From NCBI GenBank assembly GCA_937944405.1, contig CALDYR010000008.1, forward strand, positions 1-42,021: a stretch of 42,021 nucleotides of DNA, read 5' to 3'. The position numbers and the translations under genes are program-made. Shown here one piece after another: positions 32,668 to 41,448 of this stretch. Position 1 is the stretch's first letter, and every line of letters starts with the position of its first letter. The DNA is from an uncultured Pirellulaceae bacterium. Its GTDB lineage: Bacteria > Planctomycetota > Planctomycetia > Pirellulales > Pirellulaceae. Under the pieces are notes generated by a model that saw only the letters and a list, made by a program, of their open reading frames with translations, made no database searches and was not told the origin of the DNA.

Positions 32668-34965
32668 CTACCGCCGTGAGCCACGGTCGCGACCGCCACC
32701 ACCGCCGCTGCGACTTCTTCCGCCACCTCCGCTACGACCGCGTCCACCACCGCCGCCACTGCGTCCGCGACCACCGCCGCCTCCACGCGAAGGACGTTCA
32801 GAACGGTCGCCGCCATCAGATGAATCTGAATCGCCGCCGTCACTGTCGGCTTCTAAATCGGCGAACTCATCTTCGATCCCCAACTGCTCAAGTGCCTGGC
32901 GACGACTCAGTTTCACTCGGTCGTTGTCATCGACATCCAACACAAGGACTTTCATTTCGTCGCCGATCTGGCAAACGGTATTCACATCATTGATGTAACC
33001 GGTCGAAAGTTCGCTGATGTGACACAGGCCATCACGCCCCGGCAGGATTTCGACAAACGCGCCGAAGTCCTTCGTGCTGCTGACGACGCCATCGTAAATT
33101 TTGCCAACCTGAACTGTCGCGGTGCAGGCTTCGACGCGCTGCAACGCGATCTTCGCGAGTTCACCTTCGGTACCGGCGACTGTTACGCGACCGTCTTCGC
33201 CGACCTCGATCACGGTCGAAGTCTCTTCCTGGATCGCCCGGATGTTCTTTCCGCCAGGGCCGATCAACATGCCGATCTTATCCGGTGGGATCTGCGTGAC
33301 CAACAAACGCGGAGCATGCGGCGAAAGATCGCTCGATGGACGGGGAATCGCGGTCAGCATCGTACGCAAGATTTCCATTCGCGCCTCGCGCGATTGTGCC
33401 AACGCATCTTTGATGATGTTGTTCTCGATGCCGCGAATCTTAAGATCCAATTGGATTCCCGTGATACCGATTTGCGTACCGGCGACTTTGAAGTCCATAT
33501 CCCCGAAATGATCTTCACTGCCAAGGATATCGGTCAACAGCTGGTACTTGTCACCTTCTTTGACCATGCCGACAGAAATACCGGCGACAGGATTTTTGAT
33601 CTTCACGCCCGCCGCCATCAGGCCAAGGGTCGTTCCGCAAACGGTCGCCATCGAAGAGGAGCCGTTAGATTCAAGAATGTCGGACACGATCCTAATCGTG
33701 TACGGGAAATCTTCGGGGGATGGCAAAATTGGATTGATCGAACGTTCGGCCAACGCACCGTGTCCGATCTCTCGTCGGCCCGGTCCACGGATGGGACGGC
33801 ATTCGCCCACACTGAAGGATGGGAAGTTGTAATCCAGCATGAATTTTTTGCTGTATTCGTCCATCAACCCATCGACACGCTGTTCGTCGCGACCGGTTCC
33901 CAAGGTAACGGTAATCAGCGCTTGAGTTTCGCCACGTTGGAACAATGCTGACCCGTGAACACGCGGCAGCAGGTTCACTTGACATACAATGTCCCGAAGG
34001 GCTTTGCCGCCACGACCGTCGGTGCGGACACCGTTGAGGATCGAATCGCGGATAATGGCTTCTTCTAGGTCGTGAATCGCAGTGCCCAAGCTTTTGGAGC
34101 ATACAGCGCCTTCGGCATTTGGATCAGGTATCAAATCAGCAGTAATCCGATCCTTGATCTCCGTTTTAGCGACCGCACGGTCTTTTTTCAAACCGGTCGT
34201 GATTGCCGATTTAAAATCATCCCAGTAACGCTCTTTCAACTGGCCCAACAAACCGTTATCCGCAGGCGGTGTGTAAGGAGTCTTTTCAACGGGAAACTTC
34301 TCAGCCAGTTCTTTCATCAACCCAATGACTTCTTTGCAGATGCCATGGGCAAACTCGATCGCTTCAAGCATATCGGCTTCGGGAACCTCACGGGCGAAAC
34401 CTTCGATCATCGTGACCGCAGACTCGGTTCCTGAGATAATGATGTCCATATCGCTTTCTTCCAACTGTTCGTGGGTTGGAAACGCAATGAATTTACCGTC
34501 AACCCGACCGACACGTGTCGAAGCGACTGGATCCTCGAACGGCAGTGGCGATATAAAGCAAGCCGTTGCCACGCCGTTCATCGCCAGCACGTCACCGTCG
34601 GTTTGTTTGTCACTGGACAGAACAAATGATTGGCACTGGACTTCGTCCATAAACCCTTCGGCGAACATTGGACGAATCGGGCGATCGATCAACCGCGAGG
34701 TTAACGTTTCTTTGGTGGTAGGGCGTCCTTCGCGTTTGATGAATCCGCCAGGAAATTTACCGGCCGCGATTGTACGTTCGCGATAGTCACACATCAGCGG
34801 GAAAAAATCGAGTCCTGGGCGAGGTTTCCCCGTCGCGCAGGTACACAACACGGTTGTGTCGTTGTACTTAACCAACACCGCACCGGCGGCTTGTTTGGCC
34901 AAAACGCCTGTCTCCATCGACAGGACCGAATCGCCAATTTTCTTTTCTACTTTTACTTCTTTCAC
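32668..34965 (-). CDS. pnp: Polyribonucleotide nucleotidyltransferase (PNPase) with RG-rich tail
   Basis: Phosphorolytic 3'-5' exoribonuclease of the RNA degradosome. 765 residues from the GTG at 34965, which has AGGAAG 6-7 bp upstream; a frame to 35019 would add 18 residues without such a site. Two RNase PH domains (GAVLVKYNDTTVLCT; GRTD-type loop VRTDGRGGKALRDI, then QRGETQALITVTLGT) flank a helical domain. A KH domain (IGMLIGPGGKNIRAI) and an S1 domain (GVVSSTKDFGAFVEILPGRDGLCHIS) follow. The last 65 residues are an acidic stretch plus an RG/GGG-rich tail (RGGGGGRGRSGGGGGRGRS). It follows rpsO, a classic pairing. Confidence 0.97.
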   Translation of the reverse strand: MKEVKVEKKIGDSVLSMETGVLAKQAAGAVLVKYNDTTVLCTCATGKPRPGLDFFPLMCDYRERTIAAGKFPGGFIKREGRPTTKETLTSRLIDRPIRPMFAEGFMDEVQCQSFVLSSDKQTDGDVLAMNGVATACFISPLPFEDPVASTRVGRVDGKFIAFPTHEQLEESDMDIIISGTESAVTMIEGFAREVPEADMLEAIEFAHGICKEVIGLMKELAEKFPVEKTPYTPPADNGLLGQLKERYWDDFKSAITTGLKKDRAVAKTEIKDRITADLIPDPNAEGAVCSKSLGTAIHDLEEAIIRDSILNGVRTDGRGGKALRDIVCQVNLLPRVHGSALFQRGETQALITVTLGTGRDEQRVDGLMDEYSKKFMLDYNFPSFSVGECRPIRGPGRREIGHGALAERSINPILPSPEDFPYTIRIVSDILESNGSSSMATVCGTTLGLMAAGVKIKNPVAGISVGMVKEGDKYQLLTDILGSEDHFGDMDFKVAGTQIGITGIQLDLKIRGIENNIIKDALAQSREARMEILRTMLTAIPRPSSDLSPHAPRLLVTQIPPDKIGMLIGPGGKNIRAIQEETSTVIEVGEDGRVTVAGTEGELAKIALQRVEACTATVQVGKIYDGVVSSTKDFGAFVEILPGRDGLCHISELSTGYINDVNTVCQIGDEMKVLVLDVDDNDRVKLSRRQALEQLGIEDEFADLEADSDGGDSDSSDGGDRSERPSRGGGGGRGRSGGGGGRGRSGGGGRSRSGGGGGRDRGSRR

Positions 34966-35173
34966 AATTATCTTCCTACAAAAACTACATTGGGTGGCTG
35001 TTGCGACGGTTCGTTTCATTCCTAGGGAAACATAGCCCCATGGAAAAAATCAAAGCGAATCTAAAAATCATTCAGCATCCAAACGGCGCTGGATCGCAAC
35101 AGCATCTAACTAAGGGGCGATCTCTTCGCCCGTCTCAACAACAACAGCCGTCGTCTCTATACATGACAGCCAT

Positions 35174-35201
35174 AAAAAAATCCGACGAACGTTCGTCGGA
35201 T
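35174..35201 (-). terminator. Intrinsic terminator of rpsO
   Basis: Perfect 22-bp palindrome at 35180-35201 (arms ATCCGACGAAC / GTTCGTCGGAT) followed on the minus strand by seven T (35174-35180). It lies about 240 bp past the rpsO stop, between rpsO and pnp, so pnp probably depends on partial readthrough or on its own promoter. Confidence 0.88.
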
Positions 35202-35441
35202 CTTAAAATTTCAAAATGACGTAAACCACTGAGTGGCAAATATCGTTCGCGCGACAAGTTTGACGCCGTAATGCTGAGCACTGGCAACGCGAGCAAGATT
35301 TGAGTAAAGATCGTTCGTCATGATCGGAGAACCAACAACAAGCAAAGAGTGACTGCAAAAAACGGAAGTGTCACACGGCAGACCGTTGGTCACCAGGAAA
35401 CACCACTCAGCAGGCATACTGCCTGCCATGGCAACCTTGGC

Positions 35442-35711
35442 TTATTTACGGATTCCCAACTTCTCGATGATATCAAGGTAACGATCAGGATTGACCTTAC
35501 GCAGGTAATCCAACAATCGACGTCGACGTGAAACCATGCCCAACAATCCGCGACGTGTCGAATAGTCCTTCTTATTGGAACGCATGTGTTCAGTGAGGTG
35601 ATTGATGCGTGTTGTCAAAATCGCGATCTGCACTTCGGGTGAACCGGTGTCGGAGTCGTTCTTTTTAAACTGACTGACGATTTCTTCTTTTTTCTCTTTA
35701 GTGATTGCCAT
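35442..35711 (-). CDS. rpsO: 30S ribosomal protein S15
   Basis: 89 residues, the normal length. It binds 16S rRNA helices 20-22 early in 30S assembly. Conserved family segments are visible: [51 protein letters not shown]. The gene precedes pnp in the same direction, as in most bacteria. S15 often autoregulates through its leader; no such structure was identified with confidence here. Confidence 0.97.
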   Translation of the reverse strand: MAITKEKKEEIVSQFKKNDSDTGSPEVQIAILTTRINHLTEHMRSNKKDYSTRRGLLGMVSRRRRLLDYLRKVNPDRYLDIIEKLGIRK

Positions 35712-36688
35712 AAATTTGGGGCTCTAAGCGATGGGACTACCGTTGGACCGGAGTCTTGGTACTGAAAAAGCCCTTTCCTATTCTCTAATGGGTGTACAAA
35801 AAGGGGGGTAAAAAACGATTACAAAAACCATGAGTTAATGAACGGAATAACGGGATTGTTACCCAACACCGACAAGCACGTTTCCATGTTTGCTTTCAAA
35901 CAGGTCGGCTCAGGGGGCATGATACAAACAGAAGAGTGCAAACGTCGCGACTTCGCCACGGTTGCCAAATGATCAGCGCAGGGAACCGCATTTGTCAATG
36001 GAACGGCGCCTAACTCACTTCTTATCCCAATTATTTAGTCCGTAATCTTAACGTCACTTTGGTTTTCCGCAATAAGAGAATTTTGGCCCCTAAGGGCAAA
36101 AAACGACCAATTCTCAACAGTTTTCCCCAAATGTCGCCCAAATTGCCACACCGTGGACGTTGCACTGCATAATCAGAGGCCGAAACGCACTGCGATTGAC
36201 CGGAGGGGGGCCACGGGCTATTGATGAAGTTCGGTCGTGAGAGATCAACACGCTCAAAAAAGACAGAAAAACTAAACGTATTACGACCTTAACAGATCAT
36301 CAACATCTACAACTGCTGGCTGCTTGCCGTCTGCGGGAGTGCAAAACTGGTTAAAAAGGTGACTGAAAAAACGATTGAGAAACAGCGCATTGAATCTGGT
36401 TAGGTTCGTTCACGGCAGCCGTAGCCCGTCGATGGCATCGCATTCGGTGGACTAATTAATGGCGGTTGCGGGAGAACGGAGGCGCGTGGCGGTTCTACCT
36501 CTTTTTTATGTGAATTTTCTCTGATTTGACCAACTGACACTTCCATTTCATTGCTCGATGAGCATCCTTTAGGTTCGTGTGTATATAATATCTGCCAGCG
36601 TCATCTAACCGAACCTGCGTCAATGGAATACCACGACGACTTACAGTTTAATTTACATCGGTTTACTAACTCAACTATGGAGTAAAGT
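35712..36688. other. Long intergenic stretch with structured element
   Basis: 977 bp between divergent rpsO and the first sulfatase gene without a credible gene. It contains a nested stem-loop at 36076-36115 (GAGAATT / AATTCTC outside, GCCC / GGGC inside). A TATAAT box at 36584-36589 lies about 100 bp before the sulfatase but has no matching -35 box. No tRNA- or rRNA-like sequence was found. Confidence 0.5.
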
Positions 36689-38527
36689 GTGATTCCTTTT
36701 CGAGCAAACCACAGCTTGTGGTCCTTTTCAGTTTTAATTCTCTTGCTATGTGGAAATCTGTCTGTTGCGGAAGCACAGACCGAACCCAACATTGTGGTAT
36801 TCTACGCGGACGATGTTGGGATCGGCGACATTACTGCTTATCTTAACGCAGGTGGAACAACAACGCTTAGCGATACGCCCAACGTCGACGCGCTAGCGCG
36901 CGATGGAATGCTTTTTACCGACGCTCACAGTGCGGCGGGGTTGTGTGCTCCCTCGCGGTACAGCCTGCTTACGGGGAATCTACCAGCGCGTGGACAGTTT
37001 TTTGCGGGGCAATTTAGCGCCGGAGGACAGTTTCAAGTACGCCCCAACCAAAAAACGATCGCTAACATGCTCCAGGATTCTGGGTATAACACGGGGTATG
37101 TCGGCAAAGTCCACCTTGGGGGTGGATATCAAGACGCTGATGGCAACCCTTATGTTGCGGGGAACTTTCGCTCGATCCAAGAACCCAATCCGGGGCTTCA
37201 ATTCGTTGATTGGACGCGCGGGTTTCAAAAGAGTGTAAACGATATTGGTTTTAATTATTCGTTTATCTCGCATGATGGCATCCAATCAACCCCGTACATC
37301 TATTTTGAAAACAATCATGCCATCGACAACCTGCGGTTTGCCAACGGACGTTGGCGATGGGGCCGTGCGACGACAAATCGAGCGGTTGTTTTCGACCAAG
37401 ATTACGTCGATAACGACTTGTTAGGCGGTGAGATCCAAGACATCGATACCGGTCGCAACAACATTGTTGGATGGCCTTATTGGGATTCTACAAAAACAGG
37501 CGAAGTCTACACCCAAGCGGCGCTCAAGTTTCTCCGACGCCATCGAAGATCGGGCGGTGGTGCTCCGTTCTACCTTCAATTTGCTTCTCAGGCGGTGCAT
37601 CTTCCGCACACTCCGACCGATGATTTCTTCGGTCAGCCTGTTGCAGGAGTTGAGGAGACATCGCATCTGGACATGGTCCGCGAAATGGACCTTCAAGTCG
37701 GAGTGATCATCGAGGAACTCCGAAGTACTGGAATGTTGAACAACACGTTGTTTATCTTTACCAGCGACAATGGGGGATTGCGATTTAGCCGCCCTGTCGG
37801 ACACCAGACGTCCGGTATTTATCGAAGTCGCAAAGGCAGTATTCACGAAGGCGGTCACCGCGTACCGTTTATTGCACGATGGTTTGGTGCTGACGGCAGT
37901 GAAATCGTACCACCGAATTCTCGATGCGAAGAAGCAGTCTCACAAATGGATCTTTTTGCGACTATTGCTGATTTGTTAGATGCACCCCAGGGACGAGACC
38001 AAGGTTTAGACTCAGTTAGTATTCTTCCGTACCTTTTTGGGGACTTCGCCACTACGCTTCGGCGTAACTTAATTGTGTCCGCTCAGGATTCCTACGCCTT
38101 ACGAGTCGTTCGATCAGGGATCAAAGTTATCGGAAGCGTACGCCGCCCGAGCAGTTCAGAGAGTCTCAATGGGGGGGAAGCAGCGAATTTGGTCGTGCCG
38201 GATGAACTAAGCATGATTTTTAACTTGCAAAACGATATTTCGGAGACGGATGACCTTATAACAAGTACTTCTGCCGAGAGGCAACAATTGTTACTGGATT
38301 TGCTCCATCGACGTATTCTACCTCGTCCAAACAGCCCTATCGGGCGCTCAACACGAGCTCAAGACCGTGACCAAGACGGATTGTTTGATTATTGGGAAAG
38401 AAGAGGATCGGGGAGCATCGAAGATTTTGACGAAAGTATTTTTACGTCAAACAGCGACCGAGATGGTGACGGCTTAACCGACGCCCAAGAGTACTTCCTA
38501 CGATCTGACGCTACGACACCAAATTAG
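36689..38527 (+). CDS. Secreted Cys-type sulfatase with Ca-binding C-terminal tail (copy 1)
   Basis: 612 residues. The GTG at 36689 has GGAG 6 bp upstream. Signal peptide about 1-29 (SFSVLILLLCGNLSVAEA). Type I sulfatase: metal residues in FYADDVGIGD (Asp41, Asp42), the modification motif CAPSR with Cys86 to become formylglycine, then LLTGNLPARG and FTSDNGG. It hydrolyses a sulfate ester, likely of an algal polysaccharide; exact substrate unknown. The tail carries two DxDxDG-type loops (DRDQDGLFDYWE and DRDGDGLTDAQEY), of the thrombospondin type-3 kind. It is closely similar throughout to the convergent gene ending at 39619. Confidence 0.93.
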   Translation: MIPFRANHSLWSFSVLILLLCGNLSVAEAQTEPNIVVFYADDVGIGDITAYLNAGGTTTLSDTPNVDALARDGMLFTDAHSAAGLCAPSRYSLLTGNLPARGQFFAGQFSAGGQFQVRPNQKTIANMLQDSGYNTGYVGKVHLGGGYQDADGNPYVAGNFRSIQEPNPGLQFVDWTRGFQKSVNDIGFNYSFISHDGIQSTPYIYFENNHAIDNLRFANGRWRWGRATTNRAVVFDQDYVDNDLLGGEIQDIDTGRNNIVGWPYWDSTKTGEVYTQAALKFLRRHRRSGGGAPFYLQFASQAVHLPHTPTDDFFGQPVAGVEETSHLDMVREMDLQVGVIIEELRSTGMLNNTLFIFTSDNGGLRFSRPVGHQTSGIYRSRKGSIHEGGHRVPFIARWFGADGSEIVPPNSRCEEAVSQMDLFATIADLLDAPQGRDQGLDSVSILPYLFGDFATTLRRNLIVSAQDSYALRVVRSGIKVIGSVRRPSSSESLNGGEAANLVVPDELSMIFNLQNDISETDDLITSTSAERQQLLLDLLHRRILPRPNSPIGRSTRAQDRDQDGLFDYWERRGSGSIEDFDESIFTSNSDRDGDGLTDAQEYFLRSDATTPN

Positions 38528-38624
38528 TGTTAAAGATTGTAATTCTGATGCCACCGGTGAGAGGATTTCGGAAAGGTGTCAACAACATTGAGACAACTTA
38601 TTTCACCAATGTTGGTTATCCAAC

Positions 38625-38666
38625 GCGGCGTTCAGGCCCCTAACCCTGAACACCGCAGGATCTTTT
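38625..38666 (+). terminator. Terminator after sulfatase copy 1
   Basis: Stem GCGG-C-GTTCAGG / CCTGAAC-A-CCGC (38625-38656) with one mismatch and an 8-base loop, then AGGATCTTTTTG (five T at 38662). It lies 97 bp past the sulfatase stop. Confidence 0.75.
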
Positions 38667-38762
38667 TGGGCATTGTTGTTTCAAAGCTCCTTTCCCGATA
38701 ATGCCGGGGCGCAACTTGCCAATGGTACTCGGACTGGTTTTGAGTCAAAAATGTAAATTCAG

Positions 38763-38804
38763 AGGCTGTAGAGCAATCTGGCTCTCCAGCCTTTGTTTTT
38801 GTTT
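38763..38804 (+). terminator. Second terminator-like hairpin
   Basis: Stem AGGCTG-T-AGAGC / GCTCT-C-CAGCCT (38763-38792) with one mismatch, followed by the T-rich tract TTGTTTTTGTTTT. It may back up the first sulfatase terminator or mark the former end of the inserted element. Confidence 0.65.
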
Positions 38805-38876
38805 TAACTGATCTCTTTAGCAGATGAATCCAAACCGACTACGGCAGCCAAAACAGCTTGGGGGGACGCCTCAGCG

Positions 38877-39305
38877 TCACGACTTCTGCCTGTCGCAAAA
38901 GGTTGAAATCAGCAACGCCACCTCGTTGATAAAATCACAGTGTTCGAACTGTGTGACGAGCATGAGATTCAGCCGACATCGCGTCGAAGGCGAGTCCATC
39001 GGTTCATCTTCAACTGGAGAAACACCAGAAGCGATCTGCAAAGCCGCATCGGTGCGCATCGTCTGATGGTGGTTGAGATCTTCGTAGCCCAGTGCGAGCG
39101 AGAAGATGCGCTCAGTGAGCATGATGCGTTGGCGGTGGACCGTCACGCGCGGATCACGCGGGGCAGGAATCGCCTCGTTGATTGCCGCGAGCAAGCCAAT
39201 CTTTTGATCGATTTCCCGCAGCAGCAGGACACCGGCATCGCTGGTAAGACGGCCACCGAGAAAATCGGCCACAACTTCGCGGCGACCGGTGCTTGAAAAA
39301 AACAT
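38877..39305 (-). pseudogene. Truncated IS1380-family transposase, N-terminal part only
   Basis: 142 residues remain of a protein that normally has about 430-500. The N-terminal IS1380 signature is clear: GRREVVADFLGGRLTSDAGVLLLREID, then IPAPRDPRVTVH, LTERIFSLALGYEDLNHHQTMRTDAALQIA, and SPSTRCRLN. The DDE catalytic domain that should follow is absent: after SPSTRCRLN the reading continues with about 30 unrelated residues and stops. The element is therefore inactive. It sits between two convergent, closely related sulfatase genes. Confidence 0.85.
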
Positions 39306-39423
39306 CGATTTGCCGGTACACTCTGTCAGATAAAGCCTCTTGCTTTTGTGGGTCGTTAAGGTGTTAGAACCAACGTTTTACAGAGCAAAAAGGCTTTTCT
39401 TATAGGTGGCTACCAATCAGCCA

Positions 39424-39441
39424 ATGAAATATCCGGGCTAG
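39424..39441 (-). mobile_element. Probable end motif of the truncated IS1380 element
   Basis: ATGAAATATCCGGGCTAG lies about 120 bp upstream of the truncated transposase start. A near-identical copy occurs inverted at 41893-41910. Similar sequence at the transposase-proximal end of IS1380-type elements is recalled, not checked; the exact IS boundary is not determined. Confidence 0.5.
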
Positions 39442-39484
39442 AGATACTTGATTTGGGTTTGCCTAACTCTGGCTGGGTAAAACC

Positions 39485-39534
39485 AAAAAACCCGCATGAG
39501 CGTCTCCTTTTCAAAGGCAGACAACTCACGCGGG
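39485..39534 (-). terminator. Intrinsic terminator of sulfatase copy 2
   Basis: Long stem with arms CCCGC-A-TGAG (39491-39500) and CTCA-C-GCGGG (39525-39534), inner pairs GTCT/AGAC and CCTTT/AAAGG. On the minus strand it is followed by six T (39485-39490). It lies 85 bp past the stop at 39619. Confidence 0.85.
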
Positions 39535-39618
39535 CAGTGGAGTCATTGTTTTTTACGGCGGTTGAATAGTCTTTGCAGAAAAAGGCCGGCAAAACGCAAC
39601 CGCCGCTCGATTTAGACC

Positions 39619-41448
39619 CTAATTAGGAGTGGTGGCGTCGGACCGCAAAAAGTATTCTTCGGCGTCTGTGAGTCCATCGCCATCGCTGTCCCTATCGGAC
39701 TGAAAAATTCCTGCGTCGAAATCAGAAAGTGATCCCGATCCACGTCTCTCCCAGTAATCAAACAAGCCATCCCCGTCAACGTCTTGCGGTCGAGTCGAAC
39801 GCCCACTGGGAAACCCGTTACGAGGCTCTATTCGTCTTCGGAGGAAGTCGAGAATCCGCTCTTGCCGTCGGTTGGAGAATTGACTGAGGATGTTAGTCGT
39901 TTCGGTTACATCCGTTTGGAGATTATAGACGGCAGTTAACCGGCTTGGTGTTACCAGATTTGTCAATGGACCACCGGCTGCGCTTTCGACGTTGGTCGGG
40001 CCGTTCACATCCCCGATCGCTTTGACCCCGTTTCTAAAACGAATTGCATAACTCGAACGGGTAGCGACGATCAAACTTTGTCGTAGCTCGGTGGCAAAAT
40101 CTCCAAAGAAGTAGGGCAGTATGCTAGTTGAATCTAGACCTTGGTCTGGACCTTGAGGCGACTCTAAAAGATCAGCAAAAGTCGAGAAAAGGTCCATTTG
40201 GGAAACGGGGAGGTTGCACTGAGATCCGCGCGGCGTCACGTCACGGCCATTTGACTCGGTCCAACGGACGATAAATGGGACGCTGTGCCCACCCTCAAGA
40301 ATGTTTCCTTTGTGGCCGTTGTAGATACCCGATGTACTGTGTCCCGTTTGGGCGCTAAAACGAAGGCCGCCGTTGTCACTGGTGAAAACAAAGATCGTAT
40401 TGTCGAGCAAATTTCTGTTTCTAAGTTCTCTGACAATTGCTCCTACTTGCAGGTCCATTTCCCGAACCATGTCCAAGTGTGGTGTTTCTTCGACCCCGGC
40501 GACACGACGTCCGAAGAATCGCTCGTCTGGTGTATGAGGGATATGCACCGCTTGTGATGAAAATTGAAGATAGAACGGCTGGCGAGGTGTATTGCGTTGG
40601 TGGTTTCGGATGAAATTTAAAGCTGCTTGCGTGTAGACTTCGCCTGTTTTCGAAGAGTCCCAATAGGGCCATCCAACGATATTGTTTCTTCCGGTATCCG
40701 GTTCCTCAATTTCGCCCCCAAGTAAGAGATTGGCGATGTAATCATCGTCGAAAACGACAGCCCGATTTGCGGTCGCGGGCTGCCATTCCCAAGCGCCAGC
40801 GTCGAAACGCAGCCGGTCAATGGGGCGGTTGTTTTCAAAATAGATGTAAGGAGTTGACTGGATACCGTCGTGGGAGACAAACGAGTAATCAAAACCAATG
40901 TCGTTGACACTGGTTCGAAATCCTCTCATCCAGTCGACAAATTTAAACCCCGGGTTGCGTTCACTGGCAGTTCGAAAATTACGAGCTTCGTAAGGGTTTC
41001 CCTCGGAATCTTGAAATCCACCACCTAAGTGAACCTTACCAACGAAGCCAGTGCGATAGTTGGCATCTTTAAGAAGATTAGCAATCGTTCTCTGGCCGGG
41101 AAGAATTTGGAATTCGCCTTGGGCTTGAAACTGCCCAGCATGAAAGCGTCCGCGCGCCGGAAGATTACCTGTTAAAAGGCTGTACCGTGACGGAGCACAT
41201 AAGCCGGCAGCACTATGGGCGTCTGTGAAGACCATTCCCTCGTTTGCCAAGGCGTCGACGTTGGGAGTGTTGCTCAGCGTCGTGCTGCCGCCGCGGCCTT
41301 GGTAGGCTGTAATATCACCAATACCAACGTCATCTGCATAAAAGATCACAACATTGGGCGTTTCCTGTGCCACGGCAATATCCGCGACCAGAAACGCTCC
41401 GATCGCAAACATTGGGAAATATAAATTGAATCTTCGAAATAGTTTCAT
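39619..41448 (-). CDS. Secreted Cys-type sulfatase with Ca-binding C-terminal tail (copy 2)
   Basis: 609 residues from the ATG at 41448, which places a signal peptide (FNLYFPMFAIGAFLVADIAVA) at the N-terminus and matches the length of copy 1. A longer frame to 41559 would add 37 atypical residues. Key motifs equal those of copy 1: FYADDVGIGD, CAPSR with Cys84, LLTGNLPARG, FTSDNGG. The C-terminal Ca loops (DVDGDGLFDYWE, DSDGDGLTDAEEY) end in the same FLRSDATTPN as copy 1. The two genes converge on the IS1380 remnant. No sulfatase-maturation enzyme is encoded in the window, so it must act from elsewhere. Confidence 0.93.
   Translation of the reverse strand: MKLFRRFNLYFPMFAIGAFLVADIAVAQETPNVVIFYADDVGIGDITAYQGRGGSTTLSNTPNVDALANEGMVFTDAHSAAGLCAPSRYSLLTGNLPARGRFHAGQFQAQGEFQILPGQRTIANLLKDANYRTGFVGKVHLGGGFQDSEGNPYEARNFRTASERNPGFKFVDWMRGFRTSVNDIGFDYSFVSHDGIQSTPYIYFENNRPIDRLRFDAGAWEWQPATANRAVVFDDDYIANLLLGGEIEEPDTGRNNIVGWPYWDSSKTGEVYTQAALNFIRNHQRNTPRQPFYLQFSSQAVHIPHTPDERFFGRRVAGVEETPHLDMVREMDLQVGAIVRELRNRNLLDNTIFVFTSDNGGLRFSAQTGHSTSGIYNGHKGNILEGGHSVPFIVRWTESNGRDVTPRGSQCNLPVSQMDLFSTFADLLESPQGPDQGLDSTSILPYFFGDFATELRQSLIVATRSSYAIRFRNGVKAIGDVNGPTNVESAAGGPLTNLVTPSRLTAVYNLQTDVTETTNILSQFSNRRQERILDFLRRRIEPRNGFPSGRSTRPQDVDGDGLFDYWERRGSGSLSDFDAGIFQSDRDSDGDGLTDAEEYFLRSDATTPN

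Larger units (their letters stand above)
38528..38876. other. Intergenic stretch between sulfatase copy 1 and IS1380 remnant
   Basis: 349 bp containing two intrinsic-terminator-like hairpins, listed separately. The missing catalytic part of the transposase would be expected here, but no frame continues it, so it has been lost or replaced. Confidence 0.5.
39306..39618. other. 5' flank of the IS1380 remnant plus sulfatase terminator
   Basis: 313 bp. It contains the probable 5' end of the IS1380 element, including the motif ATGAAATATCCGGGCTAG at 39424-39441, and the large hairpin at 39491-39534 that ends the minus-strand sulfatase transcript. No gene. Confidence 0.6.

Noticed and set aside
33019-33951. 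310-residue open frame antisense to pnp
   Set aside because: It lies wholly inside the well-supported pnp gene. Its translation is charged low-complexity sequence rich in Asp, Arg and His with no domain, typical of an antisense shadow.
35211-35429. 72-residue minus-strand frame just after rpsO
   Set aside because: It lies between the rpsO stop and the rpsO terminator, without domain or conserved pattern; best read as 3' untranslated sequence.
36584-36589. TATAAT box as sulfatase promoter
   Set aside because: No -35 element at the right distance; AT-rich sequence makes the box likely by chance. Planctomycete promoters cannot be judged from this alone.
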